From positions 1-34,660 of the forward strand of contig JAFLCH010000013.1 in the NCBI GenBank assembly GCA_017303775.1: a DNA stretch of 34,660 nucleotides, in the 5' to 3' direction. The notes under the pieces are model-generated. The model ran no database searches. It worked only from the letters and a program-made list of their open reading frames with translations, and was not told the DNA's origin. Every line of letters starts with the position of its first letter. Position 1 is the first letter of the stretch. This document shows positions 1 through 8,294 of the stretch, one piece after another. The position numbers and the translations under genes are program-made. The stretch is from Anaerolineae bacterium (lineage in GTDB: Bacteria; Chloroflexota; Anaerolineae; Aggregatilineales; Phototrophicaceae).

Positions 1-116
1 CCTAAGCTCGCTCATTTGTGCTATCATGTTATCAGCGTCCGTTCTATCTGTACGACGCCGCGCACCTTAACAATCGCATAAATACAATCTCTGAGCATCG
101 TCACCCTCAATTGGCA

Positions 117-396
117 TCCCGCTGCCATTGCCAGTGCCGCCAATGACGCCATTTCCGGCTAAAAAATCACCACCAACATCACGCTCCTGCGCCACTGCCG
201 CTCATTCCCGCCGTTTTTTCTGCCATCCGCGCCGCCGCCGCCGCCGCCAACCCTACTCCTGTCGCTCGGAAAATCGTTTGTCGGCAGCTTCATCGGCTGT
301 TCCCGCCGTGGCGACATAAAACGGCGCGCTCCTCGCCCGCTCCCGCCGCATTCTTTGTCGGCGCTTCCGACGACGACGACGACAAACCCGCCCATC
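117..396 (+). repeat. GC-rich low-complexity block, possible degenerate copy of the repeat at 13137 and 31056
   Basis: This gene-free block holds a (CCG)n run near 229-248, a (GAC)n run near 368-383, and several motifs that also occur in the two better repeat copies: CCGCTGCCATTGCC at 119-132, TTTGTCGGCAG at about 268-278, TTCCCGCCG several times, and TTCTTTGTCGGCG at about 352-364. Some of these occur in the same relative order as in copy A (TTTGTC..GCAG, then TTCCCGC, then TTCTTTGTCGGCG), with extra sequence between them. I found no matching promoter on its left side. Homology is inferred from short blocks only, so shared low complexity could also explain it. The remainder of 1-447 holds nothing I can assign. 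Confidence 0.4.
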
Positions 397-419
397 GGCA
401 GTCCAAATTCAGCGGGTTT
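384..419. terminator. Weak inverted repeat downstream of the ABC operon
   Basis: AAACCCGC (384-391) pairs with GCGGGTTT (412-419), an 8 bp stem with a 20 nt loop. On the minus strand the stem ends in TTT and lies about 30 nt after the stop codon of the DUF4340-like gene. The long loop and lack of a full U tract make it only a possible terminator. Confidence 0.3.
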
Positions 420-447
420 GGTTTATCGAGTAATGCTGTTGTTTGTT

Positions 448-1017
448 CTAGTTCATCGGTGGATTGTCGAGTTGAACTTGCAAATAATCTATCGGCGCTC
501 GCTCCAGTAGGAAGAGTTGAGGCAGTTCATCCACCAGTGCGTAATAAGCATCCGTCGTAGGAACCAGCCCACCAATCGCAATTGCGTGAGTCCCCCCGTC
601 GCGCATCAGGATTTCAATCGACAGAGTCCCGTTAGGCGTAAACCCGTAGGTCTCGAATGTAGTCGTTTCAGTGATGTCCAGCGTGGTCTGATACGGCAGC
701 AGCACAACCGTCTTCGCGATATTCGCTGCCGTTTCACCATCAAGCGTGCCCGTTTCATTCGGGGCGATCCAATTGCCCGTACCGTCTCGGCTCATGATAA
801 ATTGCTCACCCTCTTGTGCCGATGACAGCCGGATCGCTGCGATTTCCTCAACCGGCATCCCCAGTGTCTGCCCCATCAACTCATAACCTTCGAACACCCC
901 ACCCGTCTGATTCGACATATCAACAGCAGACGGCGTTGAGGGTCGAGATTGCAATAAAGCAACAATAGCGAGCAGGATAAATACCCCCAGCAGTAGGAAA
1001 AGACCTCGCCGCTTCAT
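448..1017 (-). CDS. DUF4340-like membrane-anchored protein
   Basis: This 189-residue protein begins with a short basic stretch (MKRRG) and one hydrophobic segment at residues 6-22, so it is probably anchored by its N-terminus with the rest outside the membrane. The remainder is a soluble alpha/beta region with features of the DUF4340 family (a GETAANIAKTV helix followed by a TTTFETYGF stretch and a strand-rich end). DUF4340 proteins commonly sit beside GldG-like ABC auxiliary proteins, and this gene overlaps the GldG-like gene by four bases (ATGA), implying translational coupling. At 189 residues it is shorter than many DUF4340 proteins that I recall as about 300 or more. The family call is by resemblance and context; a precise role is unknown. 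It is the last gene of the operon and ends with TAG. Confidence 0.65.
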   Translation of the reverse strand: MKRRGLFLLLGVFILLAIVALLQSRPSTPSAVDMSNQTGGVFEGYELMGQTLGMPVEEIAAIRLSSAQEGEQFIMSRDGTGNWIAPNETGTLDGETAANIAKTVVLLPYQTTLDITETTTFETYGFTPNGTLSIEILMRDGGTHAIAIGGLVPTTDAYYALVDELPQLFLLERAPIDYLQVQLDNPPMN

Positions 1018-2642
1018 GCACGCACCCTTCTCAGCCAGATCCCGATACCCGTCGCCAGCACAATACCCGGCATCAAAATCACAGTGATGAACGCGATCAA
1101 ATCAATCTGTTCCGCGCCCACAAAAATCACCGGCAGCCCGCTCCCATAAGCTTGTGGCGCGAATTTGATCCGCTCTCCAAGACCCGTCAGCCACGTCAAC
1201 CCATCCGTGAAAAGGATGCCGTTACCTCCGGTTTGAATCACGCTGTTGGTCACAAAATCGCTGTCCCCGACCATCAAGATTTTTGCGCCGCTGTTTTGGT
1301 TATACGCCCATATGACGCTCGCAAGCGGCCCCGGAATATCCGCGTTCGGGTCAAACCCAAAATTGTTCGTTTCTCCCAGCGTTTTCAAGTCACGCTCACC
1401 GTAACTTTGCGGAGATGACATAATCACATTTCCGTTAGGTGTGTCTGCTGGCGGAGTTTGGTTGGTTTCAAGCGCCCGTGCGATCTTGAAGAGGGTAGGG
1501 GCATTTTCTTGGTCAAGCCGCTCTGCGATGTCATTCTCAGGGAAGATTGCTGCGCTCACAACATCGAGCTGTGTGCCGCTGTACGACACCTCATCAACAA
1601 TCGCGGCGTCCAACGCCCGTATGCCGAACTTGACCCATAAATACTGGTTGAACAGCCCATTTTCCTGCATGAACGAATTCTCGTTAAACAGCACATCCGT
1701 CATGATGAACAATGCCCCACCGCGTTCCAGATAACGGTCAATCACCGCGATCTCGCCATCCGTTAAATCGGTTGTTGGCCTCGCCATAATCAATGCGGAT
1801 GCGTCCTGAGGAACATTGCCGCCGCTCGCAGCCAGCGCCTTCAAACTTAGCGGGTAGGTAATCAAGCCGCTTTCTTGGATGCCATTATTGATTCCCGAAA
1901 GTCCTTGAGGATCAGCGCTGAGCGGATCAAGCTCCCCGTTTTCTTGGCTGAAATAAACAGTCAACGATCCCGAAATGAGGAGCCGTGAAATCGCTTCAGT
2001 TACATCACGTTCTTGGCTTTCGCTGCGCGGCACACGTGCCAGTGTGCTAAAGTCAACCGAACCATCCTCGTTCAGGTATGAAATGTAAACCTGTCCATCA
2101 ACCGCCCCATATCGCTGCACCAGCGCCGGTTGTTCATCGGGATCGATGTACTGGCGTCGCACCATCCCGTTGCTTTCAACCTCGTACAACCGGAAGAACT
2201 GATCATCAATCTCACGCAGTTGTAATGCGCGCGCGCTGTAAAACCCTGTCAGTTGAATCGGTCGGCTGATCCGGCGCAGCACCTCCCGTGTTTCATTGCT
2301 GATCGTAAAGCGTTGACTTTCAGTCATGTCCAGCGTAATCACAGACCGCTGAAGTACGACATATCCCAACGAAATAATGCCGACCAGCAGCAGCGTTCCA
2401 AAAACAGCCCCCGTGCTGTATTGAGCTTGTCGCCCGGTGAGGAATGCTTTCACCTCCCGTGGCGTCATGATGAACCACAGTAACAGCATCGCCGCTGCGA
2501 TTGCGAACGATCCGATGATGACCGGGGATAATCCCCCTTGCCAGATGAAACCGACCACCCCGATCAGCAGCGCCGTCCCACCCAGAAAGCTTGCCCACTG
2601 GCCGATCTGGTTTCGCGTAATCGTAACCGACTCGTTTTGCAT
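1014..2642 (-). CDS. GldG-like auxiliary component of an ABC transporter
   Basis: This 542-residue protein has three hydrophobic segments in its first 110 residues, a long periplasmic-type region, and one C-terminal segment (ending GIGIWLRRVRA). This is the architecture of GldG / ABC-type auxiliary proteins (COG3225-like), which bind or steer substrate for an ABC-2 exporter. The middle holds LTVYFSQENGE and a segment around LERGGALFIMTD typical of the family. An upstream GTG at 2651 is in frame, but the ATG at 2642 is preferred: it overlaps the permease stop as TAATG and has GGTGG just before it. The DUF4340-like gene follows with a 4 nt overlap. The family was named from Flavobacterium gliding, but in non-gliding bacteria the substrate is generally unknown, so no gliding role is claimed. 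Confidence 0.8.
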   Translation of the reverse strand: MQNESVTITRNQIGQWASFLGGTALLIGVVGFIWQGGLSPVIIGSFAIAAAMLLLWFIMTPREVKAFLTGRQAQYSTGAVFGTLLLVGIISLGYVVLQRSVITLDMTESQRFTISNETREVLRRISRPIQLTGFYSARALQLREIDDQFFRLYEVESNGMVRRQYIDPDEQPALVQRYGAVDGQVYISYLNEDGSVDFSTLARVPRSESQERDVTEAISRLLISGSLTVYFSQENGELDPLSADPQGLSGINNGIQESGLITYPLSLKALAASGGNVPQDASALIMARPTTDLTDGEIAVIDRYLERGGALFIMTDVLFNENSFMQENGLFNQYLWVKFGIRALDAAIVDEVSYSGTQLDVVSAAIFPENDIAERLDQENAPTLFKIARALETNQTPPADTPNGNVIMSSPQSYGERDLKTLGETNNFGFDPNADIPGPLASVIWAYNQNSGAKILMVGDSDFVTNSVIQTGGNGILFTDGLTWLTGLGERIKFAPQAYGSGLPVIFVGAEQIDLIAFITVILMPGIVLATGIGIWLRRVRA

Positions 2643-3367
2643 TATCGCCACCTGTGGGATTCAACAACGCGGATCGCAATGAAGAGCATAATCACGATAA
2701 TCCCCGCAAAATACGCCACATCTTCGGCGCGTACCAGCCCGTATGAAAATGAAGTTGAATAATGACCCAGAATCGATAACTGGCGGATAACCCTTGCCAG
2801 ATCAAGGTTCGCCACGATCTGCCCCGCAATATCCCCCAGATACAGGAACACCAGCGTTGCCAGACTCATGAAGGCCGCCACCACCTGATTCTCGGTGAGT
2901 GACGAGAACAGGATACCAATCGCCAGCGTTGCCCCACCGTATAACCATATACCGATGTAAGCGCAAAATGTGTGGGAAAGATCAGGTTGCGAGATTTGTA
3001 CAACAATCAACTGATAACTAAACGTCAAAGCCAGCAGCAGTGTGTAATAAAACCATGCCGCCAAATACTTACCGATGACGATAGCCGCATCACTTGCTGG
3101 CGCTGTCAACAACAATTCTAGCGTGCCTTCTCGTTCTTCTTCCGCCAGCATGCGCATCGTCAGCAGCGGCCCGAATAAAATCATCAGCGTCGCCATGAAA
3201 TCCGGTATCAAGGCTGGATTGATTGCTTTTCGGGTGATGCTGTAAGCCACATCCCCGTTGAAGTACAGCCCTGTCAGCAGTAGGAAACCAGCCGCGATGA
3301 AATAGGATACGGGAGTAGTGAAATATTGGTACACTTCCCGCCGGAAAATAATCGAGGTGCCTGCCAC
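2642..3367 (-). CDS. ABC-2 type transporter permease (GldF-like)
   Basis: This is a 241-residue polytopic membrane protein with about six hydrophobic segments. It begins with the classic ABC-2 permease entry (IIFRREVYQYFTTPVSYFI) and has the LLTMRMLAEEEREGTLELLLTAP region, where the conserved cytosolic E-rich loop of this family lies. Translation could start at TTG 3397, but I chose GTG at 3367: it has AGGGAG about 10 nt upstream and begins just after the ATPase stop codon (3375-3377), which fits operon spacing. It forms the membrane channel with the ATPase encoded immediately upstream and ends in the TAATG junction with the GldG-like gene. The family assignment is firm; the substrate is unknown. 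Confidence 0.85.
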   Translation of the reverse strand: MAGTSIIFRREVYQYFTTPVSYFIAAGFLLLTGLYFNGDVAYSITRKAINPALIPDFMATLMILFGPLLTMRMLAEEEREGTLELLLTAPASDAAIVIGKYLAAWFYYTLLLALTFSYQLIVVQISQPDLSHTFCAYIGIWLYGGATLAIGILFSSLTENQVVAAFMSLATLVFLYLGDIAGQIVANLDLARVIRQLSILGHYSTSFSYGLVRAEDVAYFAGIIVIMLFIAIRVVESHRWR

Positions 3368-3374
3368 GTTATTA

Positions 3375-4289
3375 CTACTCCCTGCCCACCAGATCAAGAA
3401 AAATATCTTCCAACGTCATTGCCACCGGTCGCAGCTCGACCAACCGGTAGCCGGATTGCACCACACGTTCTGCGATCTGTCCTCGAACATCGTTGGAATT
3501 ACGTGTGCGTAAGATATAGCCTTCGCCCTGAGCCGTCAGGCTTTCAAATCCCGCAACCCCACTCAGCATGTCGGTGGCTTGTGCCAGATTAGCGCCAACG
3601 ATTTGCACATACAGGCTGTTGCCCCGCTGGAGTTTTTGCCGTAGGTTAGCGGGGGTTCCCTCTGCGATGATCTGCCCTTTGTTGATGATGACCACTCGGT
3701 CGCAAACCTGTTCCGCTTCTGAAAGAATGTGTGTACTGAAGAGGATTGTGTGTTTCTTACCCAATTCCCGCACACTGTCGCGCACTTCAATGACCTGTTG
3801 AGGATCAATCCCGATGGTGGGTTCATCCAGAATGATGACTTCCGGATCGTGAACCAGTGCTTGTGCCAATCCCAACCGTTGTCGCATCCCTTTGGAAAGA
3901 TTACGCACCAGTGTCTTCTGTCGGTCAAGCAGGTGAACCCGTTCCAATACCTGAGTAACTTGGCTTTTGCTATTCTTGACGCCGCGCAGCCGTGCCCAAA
4001 AATCCACATACCCCCGCACAGTCATATCAGGGTAAATCGGCACGCGTTCTGGCAGATAGCCAACCCGCTTCCGAACCTCCATCGAGTCGTCAAAAATGTC
4101 AAACCCCGCAATTTTGGCTGTGCCGCTTGTAGGAGGCATAAATCCGGTCAGCATACGCATCGTGGTTGTCTTGCCCGCACCGTTTGGCCCCAGTAGCCCT
4201 ACAATCTCGCCGGCTTGTGCCTCAAATGTAATCCCGTTGACTGCCGTAAAATTACCGTATTGCTTGGTCAGGTTTTGTACTTCGATCAT
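3375..4289 (-). CDS. ABC transporter ATP-binding protein (GldA/CcmA-like)
   Basis: This 304-residue cytosolic ATPase powers the exporter whose permease and auxiliary subunits follow. It shows Walker A GPNGAGKTT at residues 34-42, the signature LSKGM at 131-135, Walker B VIILDEP at 151-157, and the switch histidine in LFSTHILSEAEQ. A C-terminal extension of about 90 residues after the core domain is usual for this exporter subfamily. The reading frame remains open for a further 37 codons upstream to 4400, but that extension runs through the predicted promoter and does not resemble the family, so the ATG at 4289 (MIEVQNLTKQYG) is chosen. The ribosome binding site there is weak. It is the first gene of a four-gene operon. 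Confidence 0.93.
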   Translation of the reverse strand: MIEVQNLTKQYGNFTAVNGITFEAQAGEIVGLLGPNGAGKTTTMRMLTGFMPPTSGTAKIAGFDIFDDSMEVRKRVGYLPERVPIYPDMTVRGYVDFWARLRGVKNSKSQVTQVLERVHLLDRQKTLVRNLSKGMRQRLGLAQALVHDPEVIILDEPTIGIDPQQVIEVRDSVRELGKKHTILFSTHILSEAEQVCDRVVIINKGQIIAEGTPANLRQKLQRGNSLYVQIVGANLAQATDMLSGVAGFESLTAQGEGYILRTRNSNDVRGQIAERVVQSGYRLVELRPVAMTLEDIFLDLVGRE

Positions 4290-4326
4290 TTTTTGTGCCG
4301 TCAATCTGCTGATCCATACCTTTCGC

Positions 4327-4355
4327 ATCCTAAAGCGGCTTGAAAATAGCGTCAA
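4327..4355 (-). promoter_or_regulatory. Predicted sigma70-type promoter of the ABC exporter operon
   Basis: On the minus strand TTGACG (4355-4350), a 17 nt spacer and TAGGAT (4332-4327) lie in the gap between the kinase stop and the ATPase start. The spacing is ideal and the -10 box matches four of six consensus bases. It suggests the exporter operon is transcribed independently of the kinase. Confidence 0.55.
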
Positions 4356-4396
4356 GCAAATGTCAAGGCTTATGCACAAGCATGGAGCTTTTACCT

Positions 4397-6148
4397 TCAA
4401 TCCGATGCATGAATTGATCCCGGATGGTATTCATGTAAACTGGACGAGCCGATGAATTCTCGTAGCAGTGATGTGTCCGGTATGTTCGCCTGTTGGCTTA
4501 GCGATAGCGGATGTACCCACCGTAGGAACGAGAGCAGTCGGTTTGCTTCAATGTGTGCAGGAGTAGCGGGTTCAACTTGCAGCAGTAGCGGTTCCGCCAG
4601 AGGCCGCAGCGCCGCCAGTTCATAAGCCAATGCCGAATTGAACATCGCGTCAGCATTTTCTTGATAGGGGAATATATTCTCTTTCTCACCCCGTCGCACG
4701 CTTTGCCAGCGCAGCAGCGTATCCGTCGCAGTGTATCCTCTGTGCTGTGCATCGCGCACAATTCGTCGCAGCAGCCGCACATCGGTTGTCGGGATGCGGT
4801 TATGAGAATCGGTGTTCAGTTGAGTCAATGCCGAGACGTAAATCCGGTATATCTTGTGCGAAGGGATGTCTGGAACAAGATTGGAATTCAACCCGTGAAT
4901 TCCCTCTACAATGATGATTTGGTTCTTCTGCAATCGAGCCAGCGAACCCTCGCTGCTTTTCCCTTTTACAAAATCAAAGCGGGGGAGCCGGATTTCTTCA
5001 CCCGCCATCAGTTGAAGCAGTTGTTTGTTGAACAACGGCAGATTGATCGCCTTCAAGGATTCAAAGTCATAATCCCCGTTCGGGTCGCGCGGGGTAAGCT
5101 CCCGATCCACAAAATACATATCCATTTCCAGCGTAAAAGGTCTCAATCCGTGTGCCAGCAGTTGAATTGCCAATCGCTTGGAAAAAGTCGTTTTACCGGA
5201 TGATGACGGGCCTGCAATGAGTACCAGTTGCACATCCTGTCGTTCATGCCGCTCGCAAATTTCGGTTGCGATCTGCGCGATATGCTGTTCATGCAGCGCT
5301 TCAGCCACCAGAATCAGCTCATGTGCTCGATCCTGCCGCACAATCTGGTTCAAGCGCCCGATGTCCTCAACCCCCAATCGGTTGAGCCAGTTTTCGGCCT
5401 GTTGGAACACGCGCACCAGCTTGCCAAATCCCGGGATCGGAGAAAGGTCGCTCGGAACTTCTTTACGTGGATATTGGAGGATGAAACCATCGCTTGCCTG
5501 AATCAATCGGAAGGTATGCAGATACCGTGTCGATGGCAGCATGTACCCATAATAATAATCTTCTCGCCCGCGCAGTCCGTATAAGGTCAGGTCATTTCGG
5601 GTACGCTGTTCGAGCAACCGCACTTTGTCCTCATCGTTCCGGTTCGCAAACAGTTTGGTTGCCTCATCACGGCTTGCGACTCGCTTAGTGATCGGCTCAT
5701 TTGCCTCGACAATCTCTCGCATCCGGTCGTCTAACGCTTTCAACTCCGTCTCGTCCAGCGCGTCTCGGTTTACGACTCGGCAGTAAAATCCCCCCTCAGG
5801 AATGGCATACCCTACGTTCACTTTAGCTTCCGGCCATAACTCGCTCACCGCCGTTGCCATCAGCATGATGAGAGAGCGTCGGTATATTCGTCCGCCATCG
5901 CTGTTAGTCAGGAATACCGGAGCAAGGCTGCTATCCCGCGTGATTGGGAAGGCCAACTCGCGCAGCCGGCCATCCACAATCCCCCCCATCAGTAACGATA
6001 GTTCCTTCGCTGCCGCTTCCGGGTAAGCTGCTTCCAGAAATGCTTCTACAGTCGCACCGATCGGTCCTTCCAACACGTTGTTGTCAGGAAGGCTGACCAC
6101 CACATTTTCACGGACTGTGGTTGGCTTGATATAATCAATATGCGCCAT
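4397..6148 (-). CDS. Nucleoside (uridine-type) kinase with ThrRS-like N-terminal domains
   Basis: This 583-residue protein has three parts. Residues about 15-80 resemble a TGS domain, and about 85-230 resemble the second additional (editing-type) domain of threonyl-tRNA synthetase (GRIYRRSLIMLM, then NVGYAIPEGGFYC). From about 305 there is a phosphoribulokinase/uridine-kinase P-loop domain with GPSSSGKTT at 313-321. This fusion is a known nucleoside-kinase architecture; the likely reaction is ATP-dependent phosphorylation of uridine or a related nucleoside, in the cytosol. The HxxxH metal motif usual in the ThrRS-type domain is absent (RRSLIMLM instead), so tRNA editing is unlikely. An in-frame TTG lies at 6163, but ATG 6148 follows GAGGA at proper spacing and is preferred. 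The substrate has not been established for this architecture as far as I know. Confidence 0.82.
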   Translation of the reverse strand: MAHIDYIKPTTVRENVVVSLPDNNVLEGPIGATVEAFLEAAYPEAAAKELSLLMGGIVDGRLRELAFPITRDSSLAPVFLTNSDGGRIYRRSLIMLMATAVSELWPEAKVNVGYAIPEGGFYCRVVNRDALDETELKALDDRMREIVEANEPITKRVASRDEATKLFANRNDEDKVRLLEQRTRNDLTLYGLRGREDYYYGYMLPSTRYLHTFRLIQASDGFILQYPRKEVPSDLSPIPGFGKLVRVFQQAENWLNRLGVEDIGRLNQIVRQDRAHELILVAEALHEQHIAQIATEICERHERQDVQLVLIAGPSSSGKTTFSKRLAIQLLAHGLRPFTLEMDMYFVDRELTPRDPNGDYDFESLKAINLPLFNKQLLQLMAGEEIRLPRFDFVKGKSSEGSLARLQKNQIIIVEGIHGLNSNLVPDIPSHKIYRIYVSALTQLNTDSHNRIPTTDVRLLRRIVRDAQHRGYTATDTLLRWQSVRRGEKENIFPYQENADAMFNSALAYELAALRPLAEPLLLQVEPATPAHIEANRLLSFLRWVHPLSLSQQANIPDTSLLREFIGSSSLHEYHPGSIHASD

Positions 6149-6182
6149 AAGAGCATTCCTCAAATGAAAAACGTTACATTTT

Positions 6183-6188
6183 TATTAT
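6183..6188 (-). promoter_or_regulatory. Possible -10 box for the nucleoside kinase
   Basis: A perfect TATAAT on the minus strand lies 35 nt before the kinase start in the divergent gap with hpt. No convincing -35 hexamer is visible at 16-18 nt spacing, so this is only a likely -10 element. Confidence 0.4.
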
Positions 6189-6232
6189 AGAGCACGGAAT
6201 TTGAGATAGAAGTGTTAAACCTATCGTTGTGT

Positions 6233-6262
6233 TTGAGCCTGCTCATGCTGAGATGCTATAAT
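6233..6262 (+). promoter_or_regulatory. Predicted promoter of hpt-cca
   Basis: TTGAGC (6233-6238) is followed by an 18 nt spacer and a perfect TATAAT (6257-6262), with an extended -10 TG at 6254-6255. It lies about 34 nt upstream of the hpt ATG and is the clearest promoter for the plus-strand pair. Confidence 0.7.
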
Positions 6263-6295
6263 CGCGCCATTAATTTCAATCTTGGGGGATAAACA

Positions 6296-6850
6296 ATGCT
6301 GCCTTATCAGAAGTATCTTCAGGAAATTCTGATCGATGAAGATACCCTCCAGCATCGCATCGCTGAATTGGGACGTTTAATCTCTGCTGATTATTATAAT
6401 TCTCAAAACCTGTTATTGATCTGTATCCTCAAGGGTGGGGTGATGTTCCTTGTGGATCTCACACGTCATATCACTGTCCCTCATGAAATAGACTTCCTTG
6501 CCGTGTCCAGCTATGGGAAAGGCGCTCGCGAATCAACCGGTAAAGTCCGCATCGACATGGATCTCAACACCGAAATCACAGGTCGCGACGTCCTCATCGT
6601 TGAAGACATCATCGACAGTGGCGAGACACTTCGCTTCGTCATGGATGTCATGCTCGCCCGCCGCCCATCCAGCCTCCGTCTTTGCACCCTATTGAATAAA
6701 CCGTCCCGTCGCCGCATCGACATCCCCATCGACTACATCGGCTTTGAAATCGAAAATAAGTTTGTCTTTGGCTATGGCCTAGATCTGGATGAACGCTTTC
6801 GCAACCTGCCGTTCATAGGCGTTGTCAACTTGGAAATGCTGAACGAATGA
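6296..6850 (+). CDS. hpt: Hypoxanthine phosphoribosyltransferase
   Basis: The 184-residue cytosolic enzyme transfers phosphoribose from PRPP to hypoxanthine (and usually guanine) in purine salvage. It carries the PRPP-binding loop VLIVEDIIDSGETL at residues 99-112 with the paired acidic residues, the LICILKGG loop at 41-48, and the SSYG flexible-loop motif at 71-74. Length is normal for the bacterial family. The ATG at 6296 is preceded by GGGGGAT at good spacing and by an extended -10 promoter. Its last codons overlap the CCA-adding enzyme start by four bases (ATGA), so the two are probably co-translated. Whether it prefers guanine or hypoxanthine cannot be told from the sequence. Confidence 0.95.
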   Translation: MLPYQKYLQEILIDEDTLQHRIAELGRLISADYYNSQNLLLICILKGGVMFLVDLTRHITVPHEIDFLAVSSYGKGARESTGKVRIDMDLNTEITGRDVLIVEDIIDSGETLRFVMDVMLARRPSSLRLCTLLNKPSRRRIDIPIDYIGFEIENKFVFGYGLDLDERFRNLPFIGVVNLEMLNE

Positions 6851-8292
6851 ATGATCTCTCACCCCGTCAGCCTTTTCGCCCCCTCCTATGGGCTGATTTT
6901 GTTATCGATTTGCAGGAATATCTGGCCGATTTCCCCGATGATGTTTGTCTGGTAGGGGGTGCCGTCCGTGATCTGCTCCTCAATCGACCCTCTGATGATC
7001 TCGACCTCATCACACCCGGTGATCCGGTTCACCTTGCCCGCAAAATAGCCAATCACTTCAAGGGTGATTGCTTCGTCATGGATGCCGAACGAGGCGTAGC
7101 CCGTGTTCTCCTCTCTCATTCGGAAGGCACGCTGGTCATTGATGTCGCTCGTATGCGTGGCGCAACCCTCTGGGATGATCTTGTAGATCGTGACTTCACG
7201 GTGAATGCGATTGCTGTCCCCTTAAAGGGTGACTTGAACACCATAATCGACCCCCTTAACGGCGAGGGTGACATTCGCGCCAAATTGCTTCGGCGCTGTT
7301 CTGAAGTCTCTTTCCAGAATGACCCCCTTCGCATGCTGCGTGCAGTTCGGCAGAGCGTTGAACTAAATCTTCGCATCGAAGCAGCTACACTGGCCGATCT
7401 GCGCGCGCGGGTGAACACCCTCACGCTGGTGTCACCCGAACGGCTGCGAGATGAATGGTACAAGCTCCTCAAGTTACCCCGTCCGGTCGCTGCTTTGAGG
7501 GTCGCCGATGCGCTAGGCATTATCGCGACTCTCCTGCCAGAAGTCGCGCATCTCCGTCAGCTCATCCATCCGCCGTCAACTCGCTGGGAATATACCCTCG
7601 CGCTCATCGACCACATCTCCGCCATCATCACTTCCATCAGTTACCACCGCACAGATAACACCGCCGCCTCATTTGCCTTGGGGACGATGGTCATTCAGTT
7701 GGATCGTTATCGCCAGTCGCTAGTCACCCATCTGGAAAAACAGTGGCCCAATAACCGCTCCCATCGTGCCCTCATCATGTTGACCGCTTTGCTCCATGTC
7801 GTAGGTGAAGAGGATCTTTCACACACACTGAGCTTGGCCGACCAGCGCATCGAGTCGCTAAAACTCAGCAACACCGAACGCACTTATGTCCTCCAACTCA
7901 TTCGTCACCAGAATCGTTTGATACAGGTCGATGAAAATCTGCCCTTGTCGATATATCGCTATTGGCGTGATACGGGTGAAGCGGGAATCGACGTGGCACT
8001 CTTATCTCTCGCCCACGCCCTTGCTGGAGCTGATTCAGGCTTGTCGCAGGATGATTGGATCAAGTTGTTGGAAAAAGTCGGGGGAGTGCTTGATGCGTGG
8101 TTCATCAAGCATCATACACAAGTTTCACCGCCGGTTCTTGTAGATGGTACTGAACTGGTACAAATATTCCATCTCAAACCCGGCCCCATCATTGGAGAAT
8201 TGTTGGAAGCCATACGCGAGGCGCAGGTCATCGGTCACATAAATACCGCGGACGATGCGCTCAATTTCGCTCGTGCCTATTTGCGGTCGTAG
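6847..8292 (+). CDS. CCA tRNA nucleotidyltransferase / poly(A) polymerase family protein
   Basis: This 481-residue class II nucleotidyltransferase most likely adds or repairs the 3' CCA end of tRNA in the cytosol. The head domain has GGAVRD at residues 37-42, the metal-binding DLD at 51-53, the RDFTVNAIA motif near 115-125 and the DPLRMLRAVR motif near 160. The helical body after residue 190 has no clear HD phosphohydrolase motif (LLHVVGEED where one might lie), so 2',3'-cyclic phosphatase activity is not expected. A pure poly(A) polymerase or an A-adding-only enzyme is an alternative within the same family. It overlaps hpt by four bases and ends two bases from the convergent gene at 8295, with no clear terminator between them. 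Confidence 0.88.
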   Translation: MNDLSPRQPFRPLLWADFVIDLQEYLADFPDDVCLVGGAVRDLLLNRPSDDLDLITPGDPVHLARKIANHFKGDCFVMDAERGVARVLLSHSEGTLVIDVARMRGATLWDDLVDRDFTVNAIAVPLKGDLNTIIDPLNGEGDIRAKLLRRCSEVSFQNDPLRMLRAVRQSVELNLRIEAATLADLRARVNTLTLVSPERLRDEWYKLLKLPRPVAALRVADALGIIATLLPEVAHLRQLIHPPSTRWEYTLALIDHISAIITSISYHRTDNTAASFALGTMVIQLDRYRQSLVTHLEKQWPNNRSHRALIMLTALLHVVGEEDLSHTLSLADQRIESLKLSNTERTYVLQLIRHQNRLIQVDENLPLSIYRYWRDTGEAGIDVALLSLAHALAGADSGLSQDDWIKLLEKVGGVLDAWFIKHHTQVSPPVLVDGTELVQIFHLKPGPIIGELLEAIREAQVIGHINTADDALNFARAYLRS

Positions 8293-8294
8293 CC

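Noticed and set aside
159..395. ORFs on both strands in the left-edge GC-rich block
   Set aside because: They consist of translated triplet runs (poly-Arg, poly-Gly, poly-Val) without ribosome binding sites or family features.
4289..4400. 37-codon N-terminal extension of the ABC ATPase
   Set aside because: It runs through a good promoter and has no similarity to the family; ATG 4289 gives the standard N-terminus.
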